64,000 nucleotides of DNA, taken from positions 29,933,609 to 29,997,608 of the forward strand of contig CM025855.1 in the NCBI GenBank assembly GCA_003952965.2. Direction: 5' to 3'. The position numbers were made by a program, and so were the translations under genes. Numbering within the stretch: position 1 is the stretch's first letter; every line of letters begins with the position of its first letter. The notes beneath the pieces are model-generated. The model was not told the origin of the DNA. It did no database searches and was given only the letters and a program-made list of their open reading frames with translations. Positions 60,852-64,000 of this stretch are shown in pieces. Source of the stretch: Morella rubra. Lineage: Eukaryota; Streptophyta; Magnoliopsida; Fagales; Myricaceae.

Positions 60852-62680
60852 GCATAAAACTAATTTTATCTTGAGTTTCAAGTGATCTTCAGAAGCACTA
60901 ACTCGAACTTGTTTCATGTTCTTTCAACCTTATGAATAATCTTATGTCAACCTTTTCTGCATTTGTCAACGACTGATCACAGAAATATATACTTTACGGG
61001 TGTGTTTAGCGTATCTTGAGTTTGAGTTTTAATTCACTTCATTCAAACATGAGTAAGGATCTCAAGTTTTGGCAGGCCTTAATTAACTTGTATATATGCT
61101 TTTCGCATAAGAGGAAAAAGGGAGGAATTAAAATGAACCAACACTTCTTTGCTTGGCTAACAGTACTCCAGTTGAGCTCGTAATATCACATGAACGGTGG
61201 ATAGTTTCTGTTACTTCATAAGCATTATGTTGTCCCTTCACGTATTTGAAACCTGAACCTCATATAACAGACACCAATGAGCCCTTTCGAAAGAGAAAAA
61301 GAGAACATGAAAAACATCACCAACGCTGAATCTGTATACATTAACCAGCTTATAGCTTTGGAACTTTTCAAGAACAATAAATAGATCATTAATAATCTGC
61401 AAACGTTCGCGAAGAAGCTGTTTTCTTCCATAGCTTTTTATCTACCAAAGCAATGGAATGGCAGAAAAAGAGAAAGAAAGAATAGCTTTGATCTGATCAG
61501 GTCCTATGAAGAATGAATGCAACAAATTCATTACACATTAATTTCCATTTTGTTCAAGCTAATTAATTCGAAAGTAAGTACCTTTTAGTGAAACTTCTCA
61601 GCTAAAGTAATCTATACAACTCGGCCAATGGGCAGAGACGTTTGATTTTCTTTTCTGGAGCTGGGCTGCTCGCCATAACAGGTAGAGTGTCTACTACATC
61701 TAAGAGAGGACGGCATTCATCGAGTAATGTTCATCCAAGCCTTTTGGGCCATTGTCTCTCTCCCGGCCTGTATGCCTATTGTTTCTTCCCGGGCCTGTGA
61801 AGTGTGAACCCATTGAAGAGGCCTTTCTAAGTGATAATGCAGAGACTACGTCCATATTTATGGCCCAGAATGGTCCATTTTTTAATATTGTGAATGTTTT
61901 ATGCGAAACTTAAGATGTTGGTGGGAAATTTACATTACTGTATTGTTTCCTCTATGTTTTATGTATATTTTTTTCTATATTTTGTTCATAGCTTTTCTTG
62001 TTTTATTAACTCACTATTTGAAAATGTGTGAAATCAGGAATATAAAATTACAAATGCCCATTATTGAGTCCAAATAAAAATAATACCGTTTTCTATTCTT
62101 TGCCAACCCAGGTGAAAAATATATAAAATAGATTGGAAAACAAATGTCTTAAATATACAGAATTGAAATTTTATCCCATTTCAAGATTTTTTAATACCTT
62201 ACTTATGAATGGAATATAATTAAAAACTATGGTGTTGTTTGGATGTGAAATTTTGAGGTATTGAGATTGATGAAAAAGTAAAAGAGAAATTATTGAAATT
62301 AATTTTTTATATTAATTTAGAATAAAAAATAATAATTTAATAAAAAAAAAGAGAATTTAAAAAAAATATTTTATTAAAATAAAAATTTTAAAGAGTAAAA
62401 ATATTGGACTGTAAACTAATATATTTGGAGGTATGAAATCTAAAATTTTACGCCATTATATATATATTTTTATTTGGAGGGCCTTTTTTTTTTTAACTCG
62501 AGTTTGCCCAAGTGCCGAGAAAGTGTATCATATGTTATTTATATATAACTCCTTCAGCAAGTTAAAGTTCGTCTTATATGACCGCTGGTTAGACCAAAAA
62601 CTCTGCTCAGAGGGCAAAAAGAGGAAAAACCTTACGAAAAACCTTACAAAAACCCTAGCGTCTAGTATCTTCATCCAACA
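60852..62680. other. Intergenic DNA between AMS and the DUF1279 gene
   Basis: The first 100–150 bases are the AMS 3' flank. The rest is AT-rich. At about 62230–62450 there is a block (gtgttgtttggatgtgaaatttt … aaaaattttaaagagt) similar in wording to the AT-rich repeats at 48–51 kb. No gene is supported. Confidence 0.5.
62539..62547 (+). promoter_or_regulatory. Candidate TATA box of the DUF1279 gene
   Basis: The sequence TTATATATA lies about 140 bases before the ATG at 62681, suggesting transcription from about 62575. The following leader contains aaaaccctagcg, resembling the AAACCCTA (telo-box) motif common in plant housekeeping gene leaders. Confidence 0.5.
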
Positions 62681-63133
62681 ATGGCAGGTGGGCGATTCCG
62701 GGAGCTCTTAAAGAAGTACGGTAAGGTTGCCTTGGGCGTACACTTCACGGTGTCCGCGGCCTCCATCACGGGCCTCTACGTCGCCATCAAGAACAACGTC
62801 GACGTGGAGTCCCTCCTCGAGAAATTGCCCGTGGGTGGCATCTTGTCCCCCACTAAGGACCAACCTCAACCTGAAACTTCTTCTTGTTCGTCCTCGGATG
62901 GGTTCATGAAAGAGGATGAGAGACCGGTTTCGGAGACTCAGTCGACGGCGGCGATGGAGGAGAAGAAGCGGAACCGGACGACCGAACTTGCCACCTCTAC
63001 CGGTGGGGCTCTGGCTCTTGCCGTGCTCTTTAACAAGGCTTTGTTTCCTATTCGGGTTCCTATTACCATTGCGCTTACCCCTCCGGTGGCGAGGTTCTTG
63101 GCTAGAAGAGGGATTATCAAGAACGGTGCATAA
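62681..63133 (+). CDS. DUF1279 / FAM210-like small membrane protein
   Basis: An uninterrupted 150-residue protein starting MAGGRFRELLKKYGKVALGV and ending RRGIIKNGA. The first hydrophobic segment (VALGVHFTVSAASITGLYVA, about residues 17–36) is the start of the DUF1279 domain. A low-complexity Ser/Glu/Lys linker (about 60–105) then separates it from the second hydrophobic region (GGALALAVLFNKALFPIRVP … TPPVARFLARR). It closely resembles the plant single-exon DUF1279 proteins I recall (Arabidopsis At2g20940 type). Animal FAM210 relatives are mitochondrial; the plant function is not known to me, and organelle location is inference. GC content is higher than in the flanks, with no sign of damage. 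Confidence 0.92.
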   Translation: MAGGRFRELLKKYGKVALGVHFTVSAASITGLYVAIKNNVDVESLLEKLPVGGILSPTKDQPQPETSSCSSSDGFMKEDERPVSETQSTAAMEEKKRNRTTELATSTGGALALAVLFNKALFPIRVPITIALTPPVARFLARRGIIKNGA

Positions 63134-64000
63134 TTTAGTTTTCTTCTAAATTTATTGGTTGCTCTTGGTCTTAAAATAATTTTCCTTTTTGCTTATTTCC
63201 CTTAGTTAATTGGGGAAAAAAAGAGAGAAGAGAAATGGAGAATGGTCTAGATGGTTTTTTCCCTTCAATGTGGATATGGATTTTTTAAGCTCTGTGTAAT
63301 TGTTGGCTGTTTGTTGGAATTGGAAATATGTGCCTGGAAATGCTTTTCCACCTGAATTTGGATGAAGCATTTACATTGAGTTATCAAATCCTTCATAGTT
63401 GCAGAAATGGAGCACCGGAAAGGGGACGTGGGAGGAGAGGGAGCTAAGAAATGGAAAGAAATTTTGAGTGATATATCCTTCTTGACCAAGTTGAGTTGAA
63501 TTTCACTTCTTTGAGAAACAAAAGGTATTTCCAATTGAATGGGAGTAAATTTTGGTTATCTTCTTTCGTTTTCTCTGAAAGACACAATATCAGGTAGTAT
63601 TTTTATATTAAATTACACCGTGATTTTTATTGTAAAGGATATTTGCTTTCAAGATGTTCCTCGTGATGAAGAGGTATATTTGGTTATGCAGTTGTTGTAG
63701 ATGCATGGGTAACATGGATTTGTTTCTAATTAATAAGGAACAAGAAAAGGCATCTGCAAGTGCTATAATAATGAAGGCATTCCTTGAATAGGTTTAAGCG
63801 TCCATATAGGAAAAGAAGACCTATTTGATGCGTGCTAATGATAGATATTCTATGATTTATTGAAGGCATTATAAGAGAGACGGCATACATGCATATAGAT
63901 GTTCAGGCAATTAGAGGCTTATAATTTTTATTTTTAATCAAATACAATATATACTGAAATTTTTGAGCGATTTCCTTGTTGCTTGACTATTTAGGAAAGA
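63134..64000. other. 3' flank of the DUF1279 gene
   Basis: AT-rich DNA. The first 200 bases are the probable 3' untranslated region. No further gene is visible before the window ends. Confidence 0.5.

Overview
This is nuclear DNA from a flowering plant, almost certainly a eudicot. It has AT-rich intergenic DNA, many short GT–AG introns, poly-A/poly-T tracts, MITE-like fold-backs and recognisable plant-specific genes. Two runs of exactly 1000 N (5506–6505 and 57292–58291) are assembly gaps.

Layout: a mitochondrial basic amino acid carrier of the BAC2 type (+, about 2056–4348, first exon damaged as given). Then the first gap and 6.4 kb of decayed, mutually similar non-coding repeats (6506–12900). 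Next a broken NB-LRR resistance-gene relic (−, about 13505–14330). Then a 13-exon membrane acetyltransferase-like gene of the HGSNAT family (−, 16670–22314), peroxisomal hydroxypyruvate reductase HPR1 (−, 24974–27698, 13 exons), a predicted plastid UreH/nickel-transporter-family gene (+, 29957–32842), phosphatidylinositol synthase PIS (−, 34036–36648, 10 exons) and a BOI-type RING E3 ligase (−, 39661–40748). A transposon-rich stretch follows (41–53 kb), with a long-TIR Mutator-like MITE carrying a 9-bp target duplication and a dead partial copy of the RING gene. The window ends with a heavy-metal-associated isoprenylated protein (+, 53663–54878), the second gap, the tapetal bHLH factor AMS (+, 5' end lost in the gap, up to 60851) and a DUF1279/FAM210-like protein (+, 62681–63133).

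Five multi-exon gene models were reconstructed by hand from splice signals and stay in frame throughout: HGSNAT-like 417 aa, HPR1 386 aa, PIS 227 aa, RING protein 291 aa, HIPP 154 aa. The single-intron UreH-family model gives 379 aa. HPR1 uses one GC–AG intron.

The genes do not form one pathway. They are ordinary single-copy-style plant genes: photorespiration, phosphoinositide synthesis, amino acid transport, metal handling, anther development and ubiquitination. I found no self-evident new system. The most informative oddities are the damaged BAC2 exon 1, the HPR1 splice features that could decide peroxisome targeting, the duplicated and dead RING promoter/first exon, the two fold-back elements and the 6.4-kb repeat array.
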